From contig DATKRB010000024.1 in assembly GCA_035532415.1 (NCBI GenBank), positions 1 to 64,000 of the forward strand: a DNA stretch of 64,000 nucleotides, read 5' to 3'. Of the stretch, positions 17,679-25,864 are shown one piece after another. The position numbers and the translations under genes were made by a program. Position 1 is the first letter of the stretch; each line of letters opens with the position of its first letter. A model generated the notes under the pieces. The model was not told where the DNA came from and did no database searches. It worked only from the letters and a program-made list of their open reading frames with translations. The stretch is from DATKRB01 sp035532415. GTDB lineage: Bacteria > Actinomycetota > Acidimicrobiia > Acidimicrobiales > RAAP-2.

Positions 17679-18896
17679 ATGGCAGCGAAGAGCGAATTGC
17701 GCTTCGTCGATTCCGACGGGCATGTCCTCGAGCACCCGACCGGAATGCTCGACTTCGCACCCGCCGAATACCGTGACCGGATCTGGCACATCGAGACGGA
17801 CGACGAAGACGCGGAGTGGCTGGTCTGGGACGGGGTTCGCAGTCCGGCGAACCTGGCATCGGTCTCGGGGACCGCAGGCATGAGCGAGGAGGACTGCGGG
17901 CGGGCGATGCGGGGCGAGCTCCGCTACACGGAGGTGCGCCCGGCCGCGTACGACGCCAGGGCTCGGCTCGAGGACATGACGGCCGACGACATCGACCTGT
18001 CGGTGCTGTACCCCACCCAGCTCCTCGGAATTCAGTGCAACAAGGACGTCGGTTTCGCCATTGCCCAGTGCCGCGCGTACAACGACTGGCTGTCCGAGCA
18101 CGTGTCCCAGGGCGAGGGCCGCCTGTTCGGCGCGGCTCTCCTCCCTCAGCAGGACATCGAGGCCGCCGCCGCCGAGCTCCGGCGTGCGGCGAAGCTCCCT
18201 GGCATGGTGGCTGCGTTCATCCGCCCCAACCCGACGGCGGACTGGAAGCCCTTCAGTCACAGGGTTTACGACCCCATCTGGCGGGCTGCCTCCGAGACGG
18301 GGCTTCCGCTGGGCCTTCACCCGTTCCTCGACTCGCGCCTGCCGGGGGCCTGCATCGGGATGCACCTCCACCAGGTGCACGAGAAGGCACCCACGTTCAT
18401 CGAGACGACCGAGAGCTCGGGGGCGGACATCGGCATCGACAACATCTACTTCAGCCAGGCGCTGTCCAACCCGTTCGACATGATCAGCTCGATGGCGTTC
18501 CTTCTCGCCGGCGGCGTCTGTGAGAGGTTCCCCGAGCTGCGGCTGATCTTCCTGGAGGCGAACGGCGGCTGGTTGGTCCCGATGCTCGAGCGCCTGGACC
18601 ATCACGCCCACGTGCCGCTCTTCAGGCCCGACGTCCCCGACCTGAAGATGGACCCTTCCGAGTACTTCCGCAGGCAGTGCTGGATCAGCTTCGACGCCGA
18701 CGAGTCGCTGCTTGCCGCAACAGCGGCCTCCCCCCTCGTCGGGGCCGACCGGATCGTCTGGGCGTCGGACTACCCGCACCCGGACGCCAAATTCCCGGGG
18801 ACGACGGACGAGCTGTACGAGTCGATCGAGGGAATGGACGGAGGCCAGCAGCGCCAGATCGCCGGCGAGAACGCCGTGGCGCTCTACAACCTGTAG
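17679..18896 (+). CDS. Amidohydrolase-2 family metal-dependent hydrolase
   Basis: A 405-residue TIM-barrel hydrolase or decarboxylase of the amidohydrolase-2 family. The N-terminal metal site is FVDSDGHVLEHP; GLHPFLDSR lies mid-protein; the C-terminal WASDYPHPDAKFPG carries the conserved Asp-His pair. The ATG at 17679 has an AAGGGGGA ribosome-binding site at proper spacing. Members with DxDxH starts often act on aromatic or cyclic acids, but I see nothing fixing the substrate. Two more members of this family are in the window (23421 and 47264). Confidence 0.85.
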   Translation: MAAKSELRFVDSDGHVLEHPTGMLDFAPAEYRDRIWHIETDDEDAEWLVWDGVRSPANLASVSGTAGMSEEDCGRAMRGELRYTEVRPAAYDARARLEDMTADDIDLSVLYPTQLLGIQCNKDVGFAIAQCRAYNDWLSEHVSQGEGRLFGAALLPQQDIEAAAAELRRAAKLPGMVAAFIRPNPTADWKPFSHRVYDPIWRAASETGLPLGLHPFLDSRLPGACIGMHLHQVHEKAPTFIETTESSGADIGIDNIYFSQALSNPFDMISSMAFLLAGGVCERFPELRLIFLEANGGWLVPMLERLDHHAHVPLFRPDVPDLKMDPSEYFRRQCWISFDADESLLAATAASPLVGADRIVWASDYPHPDAKFPGTTDELYESIEGMDGGQQRQIAGENAVALYNL

Positions 18897-18988
18897 TCGC
18901 CGCCCGCCATTACCGCCTGTCGCGCCCGCCCCTCGGTGCTGCCCGTACGGGCCGGTTCCCCATGGCAACGACCCAGACCCGGGGAGCA

Positions 18989-19017
18989 GGCAACCTTTCG
19001 TGACGGTCGGGCGTCTG
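18989..19017 (+). promoter_or_regulatory. ECF-type promoter for the sigma factor gene
   Basis: GGCAACC (18989-18995) and CGTCTG (19012-19017) are spaced by 17 bases between AAC and CGTC, the form of an actinobacterial ECF promoter. Transcription would begin within a few bases of the GTG at 19025, giving a leaderless message. It could be autoregulated by the sigma factor it precedes. Confidence 0.5.
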
Positions 19018-19024
19018 TGAGGGT

Positions 19025-19621
19025 GTGGGACACGCGGCGGCTCTGACGCTGGAGCTCTCAGGGGCGAGTGGAGCGGTGGCGGACGATCGACAGGGAGCGG
19101 TGGCGGACGATCGACAGGGACGGGACGAGCTGGTGGCCGCGCTCTTCGACGAGCACTACCCCGGGCTCTGCCGGTTGGCCGCCATGCTGCTCGGCGACGC
19201 CACCGGCGCCGAGGAGGCCGTGCAGGAGGCCTTCCTTCGCACGTACTCGGGATGGCGACGGATCCGCCGTCCCGATCGGGCGCAGTGGTACCTGCGGGCG
19301 GCCGTCGTGAACCAGTGCCGCTCACGGAACAGGCGGCGGATCTCCGAGGACCGGGGGAACCGGACCGCCTGGGTCGCCGAGGACCGCACGACGCCGGCTT
19401 GGGACAGCGAGCGGGCGGGTGAGGCGATGGTGGTGCTCGATGCGGTCGACGCCCTGCCGCCCCGCCAACGCGAGGCCGTGATCCTCCGCTACTACCGGGA
19501 CCTCTCCGAAGCCGACGTCGCCGCGGCGCTCGGTTGTTCGATCGGGACGGTCAAGTCCCAGCTCTCCAAGGCGAGGTCGTTCCTCGGCGACCGGCTGGGC
19601 CGCCCCGAGGACGGGGTCTGA
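19025..19621 (+). CDS. ECF sigma factor (SigE-like family)
   Basis: A 198-residue sigma-70 factor of ECF type. Region 2 is seen at about residues 38-95 (LFDEHYPGLCRLAAMLLGD, AEEAVQEAFLRTYSGW, WYLRAAVVNQCRSRNRRR) and region 4 at about 140-190 (LPPRQREAVILRYYRDLSEADVAAALGCSIGTVKSQLSKA). The N-terminus contains a duplicated eight-residue block AVADDRQG from a 24-base DNA duplication. The GTG at 19025 is probably read from a leaderless transcript, but a GTG inside the duplicated part is possible. The next gene overlaps by one base and is likely its regulator. Confidence 0.87.
   Translation: MGHAAALTLELSGASGAVADDRQGAVADDRQGRDELVAALFDEHYPGLCRLAAMLLGDATGAEEAVQEAFLRTYSGWRRIRRPDRAQWYLRAAVVNQCRSRNRRRISEDRGNRTAWVAEDRTTPAWDSERAGEAMVVLDAVDALPPRQREAVILRYYRDLSEADVAAALGCSIGTVKSQLSKARSFLGDRLGRPEDGV
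19071..19118 (+). repeat. 24-base tandem duplication in the sigma factor N-terminus
   Basis: Two identical 24-base units (19071-19094, 19095-19118) in frame, encoding AVADDRQG twice upstream of sigma region 2. Confidence 0.92.
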
Positions 19622-20391
19622 TGCCGTCCCCCGAGGAGCTCGACCGGGTCCTGCGCGACGCCTTGGGAGCGGTGCCCGACACCGGGGAACCCTCCCGGGC
19701 GGCCCGGGGGCGGCTGGTCGCAGAGCTGCGCCGGCGCCGGGCCCGTCGCGCCAGGGCGATCGGCGCCGGGGTGGCAGGGGCCCTCGTCGTGGCGGGGCTC
19801 GCCGTCACGCTCGGGACGACGCTCACCGCACCCGGGGCACCGGCGCGCAGCGCAACCCCCGGGCCGGCTCACGGAGTCGAGAAACGCTCGGCCTCCGGCT
19901 CCTCCCTGTCGGCGCCCCCCGCCTTCGCCACGCCGCAAAGCGCGGCGGCAGATGGTCTACCAGCAGCACCGTGTGGCGAGCTGCGGGTCGGTTCGGGCCC
20001 GGCCACGTGCACCGGAGCCTCGGCTCGACCGGTCACCATGCGAGTCGGGCAGCGCGTCTCGTTGAAGCTGTCGGGCAACCGGGCCGTTCGATGGTCTGCT
20101 CCCGGCACCGCCCCCGGGGATGCCTTCGCGCTGAAAGGCGAGGCGTCCGCGGGCGCCGCGACACCCGGGCGCGCAGCCCCGGCACCGAGCGGTGCCGTGC
20201 TCGCGCCGGTGCCCGGAACGACCCATGTGAAGGGCGGATCGGCCAGCGCCTCGTTCGTCGCCACGCATCCGGGGGACGTGCTCCTTTACGCGGATGCCGC
20301 CGTCGGCTGCGGGACGAAGACCGGTCCGTCGATCGGTTGCAGGCCGGGCACGCGCCGGTGGAGCGTCGTGGTGATCGTGAAGAACGGTTGA
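19621..20391 (+). CDS. Membrane protein coupled to the sigma factor (possible anti-sigma)
   Basis: A 256-residue protein with a cytosolic N-terminus of about 45 residues (PEELDRVLRDALGAVP, then an Arg-rich stretch RRRRARRARAIG). One membrane segment follows (GAGVAGALVVAGLAVTLGTT, about 48-67), then an Ala/Pro/Ser-rich exterior domain with paired cysteines (PCGELRV, ATCTGA, VGCGTKTGPSIGC). The start overlaps the sigma stop (TGATG). Topology and position fit an anti-sigma factor, but I do not recognise a zinc anti-sigma motif. The outer part resembles a ligand- or wall-sensing domain. The function is inference. Confidence 0.6.
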   Translation: MPSPEELDRVLRDALGAVPDTGEPSRAARGRLVAELRRRRARRARAIGAGVAGALVVAGLAVTLGTTLTAPGAPARSATPGPAHGVEKRSASGSSLSAPPAFATPQSAAADGLPAAPCGELRVGSGPATCTGASARPVTMRVGQRVSLKLSGNRAVRWSAPGTAPGDAFALKGEASAGAATPGRAAPAPSGAVLAPVPGTTHVKGGSASASFVATHPGDVLLYADAAVGCGTKTGPSIGCRPGTRRWSVVVIVKNG

Positions 20392-20404
20392 GGGGAGCGG
20401 CGCG

Positions 20405-21205
20405 ATGCGGATTCGGAACCGGGCGGGAACCAGGGGCGCGGTCGTCGTGCTGGTCCTGGTCGCCCTTTCGGTCGGCCTTTCGGTCGGCCTTTCGGTCGGC
20501 CTTTCGGGGTCTCCGACGGCGGCGGCGGACCCGCCGTCGTGCGGTGGAGGATCCCCGAAGCTGACCGTGGTGGGCACGGGCGTGGCCACCGGCACGCCGG
20601 ACCTGCTGACCATCTCGGTCGACGTGAACGTGACCGGGTCGAGCGCGACGAGCGCCCTGGCAGACGACAACACCAGGACGGCCGCCGTGCTGGCGGCCTT
20701 CACCCAGGGCGGGGTGGCCGCGAGGGACCTCCAGACCACCGGCCTGTCGGTGCAGCCCGATCTCACGTTCGTCGGCGGCAACGAGGTGGTCACGGGCTAC
20801 GGGGTCGACAACACGGTGGTGGCCAGGCTCCGCGACCTGTCGAAGGCCGGCGACGTCATCGACTCGGTCGCCAACGCGGCCGGGAACGCCACCAGGATCA
20901 ATTCGCTCAGCTTCTCGCTCGACGACTCACGGGGAATACAGGACCAGGCGAGGAAGGATGCCGTCCGCCAGGCCGTCGCCCATGCCGGATCGATGGCGCT
21001 CGCCGCCGGGGACCACCTCGGGCCGGTCTGCTCGCTGACCGACGACTCGGCGATCTCCCCCTCCCCGCTCCCGGCGAATGCCCAGGCGGGGATGAGGGCC
21101 GCCATGGGGCTGGCTTCACCCTCGGTGCCCCTCACCGGCGGGAGCGAGCAGGCCGACGCCAGCGTCACCTTGGTGTACGCCCTCGGATCCGGCCGCGCCC
21201 GATAG
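20405..21205 (+). CDS. SIMPL (DUF541) domain secreted protein
   Basis: A 266-residue exported protein. The signal peptide (about residues 1-40) has its hydrophobic core built from repeated LSVG units. The mature part begins with LTVVGTGVATGTPDLLTISVDV and contains ALADDNTRTAAVLAAF, LQTTGLSVQP and DSVANAAGNATRINSLSFSLDD, the layout of SIMPL/DUF541 proteins. These are periplasmic or surface proteins of uncertain function. It lies 13 bases after the putative anti-sigma gene and probably belongs to the same envelope-linked operon. Confidence 0.82.
   Translation: MRIRNRAGTRGAVVVLVLVALSVGLSVGLSVGLSGSPTAAADPPSCGGGSPKLTVVGTGVATGTPDLLTISVDVNVTGSSATSALADDNTRTAAVLAAFTQGGVAARDLQTTGLSVQPDLTFVGGNEVVTGYGVDNTVVARLRDLSKAGDVIDSVANAAGNATRINSLSFSLDDSRGIQDQARKDAVRQAVAHAGSMALAAGDHLGPVCSLTDDSAISPSPLPANAQAGMRAAMGLASPSVPLTGGSEQADASVTLVYALGSGRAR
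20465..20507 (+). repeat. 12-base tandem repeat in a signal peptide
   Basis: Three full copies and one partial copy of CTTTCGGTCGGC, in frame, encode LSVG repeats that form the hydrophobic core of the SIMPL protein's signal peptide. Slippage would change the core length without a frameshift. Confidence 0.92.
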
Positions 21206-21297
21206 GTGTGACCGGGCTCGCCATGACCCAGGAGCGGACCTGCATCGCACGGTAGAGTGCCCCCGACGTTCCGGAGGGAGCGCAGCGAAGGGGGCCC

Positions 21298-22146
21298 ATG
21301 ACGACCGGAGAGATACCCGAACTGCTCGAGCTCGACGAGACGCGGGAGCACCACTACCGGGTCCGGCATCCGAGCGAGTCGCCCGAGGCCCGTGACGTCG
21401 TGTTCGGAGGGCAGATCCTGTCCCAGATGATCATGGCCTCCGACAGAGCGGCCGGGAGTGCCAAGGACGTCAAGTCGATCCATGCCATCTTCGCCCGGGC
21501 CGGGACCTATACCGCACCGATGGACATAGAGGTGGAGTCGATGCACGCCGGGCGCACCTGGGCCAGCGATACCGTGACCGCCCGACAGGGCGATCGGATG
21601 CTGGCCCGGGCGCTCGTGCTCCTGAACATCGACGATCCTGACCTGATGCGCCACGAGATCGAGATGCCTGCCGTGCCCGGTCCCGGATCGGCCAGGCCCG
21701 AAGAGGGTTCGGTCTTCCCGGGAGCCGAGATGCGGACGGTGGACGACGCCTCAGGGCCGGAGCCCGGCGGCGTTCCGGCCCTGTACTTCTGGACCCGTTT
21801 CCCCGGTTCCTTCGAGTCGCCCGCGGTCAACCAGGCCATCCTGGCCTGGGCCACCGACGGGTTCCTGATCGGGCTCGCCATGCGCCCCCATGCCGATGTC
21901 GTCCGGATCACCGACGCGCACCGGAGCGTGTCGACCGGCGTCATCGGGCACACGATCAACTTCCACGAACGATTCGACGTGGGGCAATGGTTGCTGTTGG
22001 CGCACGAGGCGACCTACGCCGGCCGCGGCCGCATCCACGCCCGAGGGCTCGTGTTCACCGAAGAGGGCAAGCTGGTGGCGAGCTTCTCCCAGGACAGCAT
22101 GGTCCGTGGCGTCGAGGAGTCGCTCGACCCTCGCCGGTCGATGTGA
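21298..22146 (+). CDS. Acyl-CoA thioesterase II (TesB-like)
   Basis: A 282-residue double-hotdog thioesterase that would hydrolyse medium- or long-chain acyl-CoA. The first hotdog has DVVFGGQILSQMIMASDRA and VKSIHAIFARAGTYTAPMDIEVE; the second has AILAWATDGFLIGLAMRPH and the terminal GRIHARGLVFTEEGKLVASFSQDSM typical of TesB. A GAAGGGGG site precedes the ATG. It is convergent with the thioesterase at 22177. Confidence 0.85.
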   Translation: MTTGEIPELLELDETREHHYRVRHPSESPEARDVVFGGQILSQMIMASDRAAGSAKDVKSIHAIFARAGTYTAPMDIEVESMHAGRTWASDTVTARQGDRMLARALVLLNIDDPDLMRHEIEMPAVPGPGSARPEEGSVFPGAEMRTVDDASGPEPGGVPALYFWTRFPGSFESPAVNQAILAWATDGFLIGLAMRPHADVVRITDAHRSVSTGVIGHTINFHERFDVGQWLLLAHEATYAGRGRIHARGLVFTEEGKLVASFSQDSMVRGVEESLDPRRSM

Positions 22147-22176
22147 CCCCGCGGAGCTGAGCGAACCCACCGGTCG

Positions 22177-22983
22177 TCACACGTCGAGCGGCGGCGCCGG
22201 AGAGCACCGGATCGACGTGTAGGCGGCCATCCGGTCCGCGTCCCCGGCATCCCGGATGGCGACCCCGAGCACCCACCCCCGGGGATCGGCGATGAGCGTC
22301 CGGGCCGTCGCCCGGGCCGGCCCCACCTTCACCCGGTTCAGGAACCGGATGTCGAGATCGGTCGCCACGACGGGCCCGGCCTCCCCGAGCGCCGATTCCG
22401 CCGCCAGCTCGGCGAGCAGGGCCATCACGCCACCCTGCACGGTCCCGTGGTGCTCATTGCGGAGGTCGGCCTGCGGGGCGAGCTCGACCGTCCCGGGGTG
22501 GAGCACCCGGGCGCCGATCCGCTCGCCCACCGGTTCGCCCAGCCGCTGGCCGGACGGGGGCGCGCCGCCGCCGACGTCGATCGACCGGTTCATGAACGTC
22601 ACCAGGGAGGTGGCGAAGGGCTCGGGTTCCTCGTCCGCTGTGAGGAGGGTCTCGGCGACCAGCAGGCTCCTCCCCGCCTTGAGCACCCTCGACACCAAGC
22701 TGACCGACTTCATGGGCCGGACATGGGCGACGTGCACGCTGATGTCGGTGGTCGGGCTGACCGGCCCCGAAGGCGGCTGTCCGGCGACGACGTCGGCCAG
22801 GACGGTGAGAACCCCGATCCGGACGACCCCGGTGCCGGGAACCAGCATCTCGGGAACGATCGCCGCCCGCCCGTGGCTGGCCCCGCCGTCGGTCCAGTGC
22901 TCGAGCCCCAGCTCTTGGATGAAATGGGCCCTATGGGAGCCGTCGGCGGGCATGCCGTACCGTACCCGGTTGCCCCGGTTCAC
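22177..22983 (-). CDS. PaaI-type thioesterase with two hotdog domains
   Basis: A 268-residue protein with two hotdog-type halves. The first (about 30-140) contains GMPADGSHRAHFIQELG and SPTTDISVHVAHVRPMKSV. The second (about 175-265) contains NEHHGTVQGGVMALLAELAAE and VATDLDIRFLNRVKVGPARA, the PaaI-like active-site layout. The GTG at 22983 overlaps the stop of the Rieske gene (GTGA), so the two genes are coupled; an ATG ten codons in is possible. The substrate acyl-CoA is unknown. Confidence 0.8.
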   Translation of the reverse strand: MNRGNRVRYGMPADGSHRAHFIQELGLEHWTDGGASHGRAAIVPEMLVPGTGVVRIGVLTVLADVVAGQPPSGPVSPTTDISVHVAHVRPMKSVSLVSRVLKAGRSLLVAETLLTADEEPEPFATSLVTFMNRSIDVGGGAPPSGQRLGEPVGERIGARVLHPGTVELAPQADLRNEHHGTVQGGVMALLAELAAESALGEAGPVVATDLDIRFLNRVKVGPARATARTLIADPRGWVLGVAIRDAGDADRMAAYTSIRCSPAPPLDV

Positions 22984-23312
22984 GAGATCGGCGTGAGCGA
23001 TACCTGCACGACGTCGCCGACCACCCGGGCCTCGTACACCGGCAGGGTTCCGGTCCAGCCGTCCTGAGACGGCAGGACGCACTTGCCGGTCACGACGTCG
23101 AACGTGCTGCCGTGCTCGGGGCACCGGATCAACCGGCCACGCAGGAGCGAGAGCCCGCCGAGCTGGGTGCTCTGGTGGGGGCACTCGTTGGAGAACGCGC
23201 AGAACCGGCCATCGACGTTGGCGACCGCGACCGGCCGGCCGGCCACCTCGACGGTGGCGGTCTCACCCGGGGCGATCCAGTCGGTCGGCATGGCATCGTG
23301 ATAGTCGCTCAC
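22980..23312 (-). CDS. Rieske [2Fe-2S] ferredoxin-like protein
   Basis: A 110-residue single-domain Rieske protein. The cluster ligands are complete: Cys44-Pro-His46 (ECPHQSTQLGG) and Cys64-Pro-Glu-His67 (RCPEHGSTFDVVTG). Stand-alone Rieske proteins of this size act as ferredoxins for Rieske oxygenases or nitrite reductase-like enzymes; no oxygenase is adjacent. It overlaps the downstream thioesterase and is divergent from an amidohydrolase gene. The GTG at 23312 is the start in use. Confidence 0.88.
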   Translation of the reverse strand: MSDYHDAMPTDWIAPGETATVEVAGRPVAVANVDGRFCAFSNECPHQSTQLGGLSLLRGRLIRCPEHGSTFDVVTGKCVLPSQDGWTGTLPVYEARVVGDVVQVSLTPIS

Positions 23313-23420
23313 GGCCCGACCCTACGACCCCGGGGCCCCTACCCGCCCCCGCCGGCCCATGTAACATCTATGCGGACACATTGGAAGCGTCGACCAGGCG
23401 CCGAAAGGGGGAGGTTCCGG

Positions 23421-24668
23421 GTGAGCGAAGGCCAGGAGTTCATATCGTTCACGGAGCGGCACCTGCCGTACGAGACGTTCGATGCCGACAACCACATGTA
23501 CGAGAACCGGGATGCACTGACGAAATTCATCCCGAAGGAGTACGAGGGGATCATCAAGTACGTCGAGGTGAACGGCCGCACCAAGGTCGCGATCAGGGAC
23601 ATGATCAGCGACTACATCCCCAACCCGACCTTCGGCAGGGTGGCCGTGCCCGGTGGCTTCGGCCAGGACGTGACGAAGGGCGGCGACGGCTCGTTCAAGG
23701 CGGGCGGCGTCACCGGCGTCCGCGTGCAGGCCATGCCGGGCCTCGACGCCTTCTTCGACCCCGAGCCGCGCCTCGAGCTGATGAAGAGCATGGGAATCGA
23801 TCGCACGATCCTCTGGCCGACGCTCGCCAGCGTCGTCGAGGAGCGGGTCGCCGATGATCCCGACGCGGCCTGTGTGATCATCCACGCGCTGAACGAGTGG
23901 ATGCACGAGCACTGGGGCTACGTGTACGCCGACGCCATCTTCGCGACGCCGATCATCACGCTCGCCCGGCTCGACAAGGCGTTGGAGGAGCTCGAGACCA
24001 TCCACGATCGGGGCGCCCGCATCTTCCTCGTGCGCGTCGCCCCCGTGCCGACGTGGAAGGGCCGCCGGTCCTTCGCCCTCCCCGAGTTCGACCCGTTCTG
24101 GGAGCGGGTGCAAGAGCTCGACCTCGTCGTGGGGATGCACTCGGGCGACCCGGGCTACACCCGCTACACCAACGAATGGGAAGGGCTCGGCAACCGGGAG
24201 TTCAGGGCCTTCAGCGGCAACGGCTCCCCGGGGTTCCTGGCTCTCGCCTCCGAGAAGAGCCCACTGATCGACGCCGTGGCCTCCATCATCGGCCACGGCC
24301 TGACCACCCGCTTCCCCAAGCTGAAGTTCTTCCCGGTGGAGTACCCGAGCTCGTGGATCCGGCCGTTCGTGACCAAGCTCCGCCGGACCTACGACGCGTC
24401 GCCCCTCCTCTTCGACGAGGACCCGTTCGAGGTCTTCGCCCGCAACATCTGGGTCCACGCGTTTCACGAGCCGGACCCCAAGGGCCTCATCGACATCGGC
24501 ATCCCGGTCGACCACATCATGTTCGGGTCGGACTTCCCCCACCCCGAGGGCATGGCCGACCCCCTGGCCTACTCCGAGATCGTGAAGGACCTGCCCGAGG
24601 AACAGCAGGCCCTCATCATGGGCGGCTCCATCGCGAAGATCATGAAGGTCGGTCAGTACGCCGCCTAG
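23421..24668 (+). CDS. Amidohydrolase-2 family metal-dependent hydrolase
   Basis: A 415-residue TIM-barrel hydrolase. The metal-site start is YETFDADNHMYENRDALTKF; the central part has LPEFDPFWERVQELDLVVGMHSGDPG with a conserved His; the C-terminus has HIMFGSDFPHPEGMADP. The GTG at 23421 has a GGGGGAGG site seven bases upstream; an in-frame ATG at 23370 is less likely. It is followed by two acyl-CoA dehydrogenase genes, which suggests a shared catabolic pathway, possibly ring cleavage. Substrate unknown. Confidence 0.85.
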   Translation: MSEGQEFISFTERHLPYETFDADNHMYENRDALTKFIPKEYEGIIKYVEVNGRTKVAIRDMISDYIPNPTFGRVAVPGGFGQDVTKGGDGSFKAGGVTGVRVQAMPGLDAFFDPEPRLELMKSMGIDRTILWPTLASVVEERVADDPDAACVIIHALNEWMHEHWGYVYADAIFATPIITLARLDKALEELETIHDRGARIFLVRVAPVPTWKGRRSFALPEFDPFWERVQELDLVVGMHSGDPGYTRYTNEWEGLGNREFRAFSGNGSPGFLALASEKSPLIDAVASIIGHGLTTRFPKLKFFPVEYPSSWIRPFVTKLRRTYDASPLLFDEDPFEVFARNIWVHAFHEPDPKGLIDIGIPVDHIMFGSDFPHPEGMADPLAYSEIVKDLPEEQQALIMGGSIAKIMKVGQYAA

Positions 24669-24729
24669 CCCGCCGTCCTCCTCGGACGAATCTCCCTGTG
24701 AGCCGGCACTTCGATAGGACGGGAGGTCA

Positions 24730-25863
24730 ATGCGCTTCGATCTGACCGAGGAACAGGCTTTCTTCTCCGAGACCACACGCAAGTTCATACAGAGCCGGGG
24801 CGCCCTCACCGCTACCCGGGATCGGTGGGAAAGGCCGGAGGGCTTCGACCTCCCCTACTGGCGCGAGGCCGCCGAGCTCGGTTGGGCCGCCGCGTTCGTC
24901 CCCGAGGATCTCGGCGGAGGCAGCGTGTCGGGGCGTCCGGTCCAGGACGCGGCGATCGTCGCCGAGGAGATGGGCCGAATGGTCGCTCCCGGACCGTTCC
25001 TCGCCGTCAACGTGGTTGCCGCGGCCATCGCCGAGCAGGGCACCGCGGCGCAGCGGGCGGAATGGCTGCCGGGCATCGTGTCGGGCGAGATGGTCGGTTC
25101 CTGGGCGGTGGAGGAAGACGGGGCGACGTGGTCGGGTACCCTCCCGACCGTGTCGGCCACCGCGGAGGTCGAACGGGGCGAACTGGTCCTGAACGGCGCC
25201 AAGGCCTACGTGGAGGCGGCCGGACAGGCCGATCTTTTCCTCGTCACGGCTCGCACGGGCGGTGCGCTCAGCCAGTTGCTCCTGCCCGCAGACACCCCGG
25301 GGCTGACGGTGACCCCGGGGCGCAGCATCGACCTCTCCCGCCGGTTCGGGCGGCTCCACCTCGATGGCGTGCGTTTGCCGGCCTCGGCGGTCCTCGGTAC
25401 CCCCGGTGAGGGCACCGGGGCGGTGGAACGACAGCTTCAGATCGCGCTCGCCCTTCAGTGCGCGGAGACCGTCGGCGCCGCGCAGCAGGCGTTTGAGGTC
25501 ACCATCGACTACGCGCGCGACCGCTTCGCCTTCGGACGCCCCATCGCCTCGTTTCAGGCGCTGAAGCATCGGATCGCCGACATGCTCCAGTGGATCGAAT
25601 TCGGCAAGGCCATCTCGGAGGCCGCCGCCGAAGCGGTCGACGAGGGGAGCGAGGACGCGGCCCGACTGGTCAGCGTGGCCAAGGCGTACGTCGGCGATCG
25701 GTGCCTCGACGTCGTCGACGAATGCGTTCAGATCAGCGGCGGGATCGGGGTCACCTGGGAACACGACGTGCACCTCTACTCCCGGAGGATCGCCCTCAAC
25801 AGGGCGCTCTTCGGGAGTCCCGAACAGCACAAGGAACGCCTGTGCCAACTTCTCGAACGCTGA
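24730..25863 (+). CDS. Acyl-CoA dehydrogenase, first of a pair
   Basis: A 377-residue FAD-dependent acyl-CoA dehydrogenase. The N-terminal domain begins MRFDLTEEQAFFSETTRKF; the middle beta domain has GSWAVEEDG; the C-terminal helical domain has DYARDRFAFGRPIASFQALKH and QISGGIGVTWEHDVHLYSRR. It ends two bases before the next dehydrogenase gene, so they are co-translated and probably form a heterotetramer, as known for steroid-type FadE pairs. The ATG has a GGGAGG site upstream. Confidence 0.88.
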   Translation: MRFDLTEEQAFFSETTRKFIQSRGALTATRDRWERPEGFDLPYWREAAELGWAAAFVPEDLGGGSVSGRPVQDAAIVAEEMGRMVAPGPFLAVNVVAAAIAEQGTAAQRAEWLPGIVSGEMVGSWAVEEDGATWSGTLPTVSATAEVERGELVLNGAKAYVEAAGQADLFLVTARTGGALSQLLLPADTPGLTVTPGRSIDLSRRFGRLHLDGVRLPASAVLGTPGEGTGAVERQLQIALALQCAETVGAAQQAFEVTIDYARDRFAFGRPIASFQALKHRIADMLQWIEFGKAISEAAAEAVDEGSEDAARLVSVAKAYVGDRCLDVVDECVQISGGIGVTWEHDVHLYSRRIALNRALFGSPEQHKERLCQLLER

Positions 25864-25864
25864 G

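Noticed and set aside
23359..23367. ATGTAACAT palindrome before the amidohydrolase gene at 23421
   Set aside because: Nine bases with four-base arms are too short to support an operator on their own.
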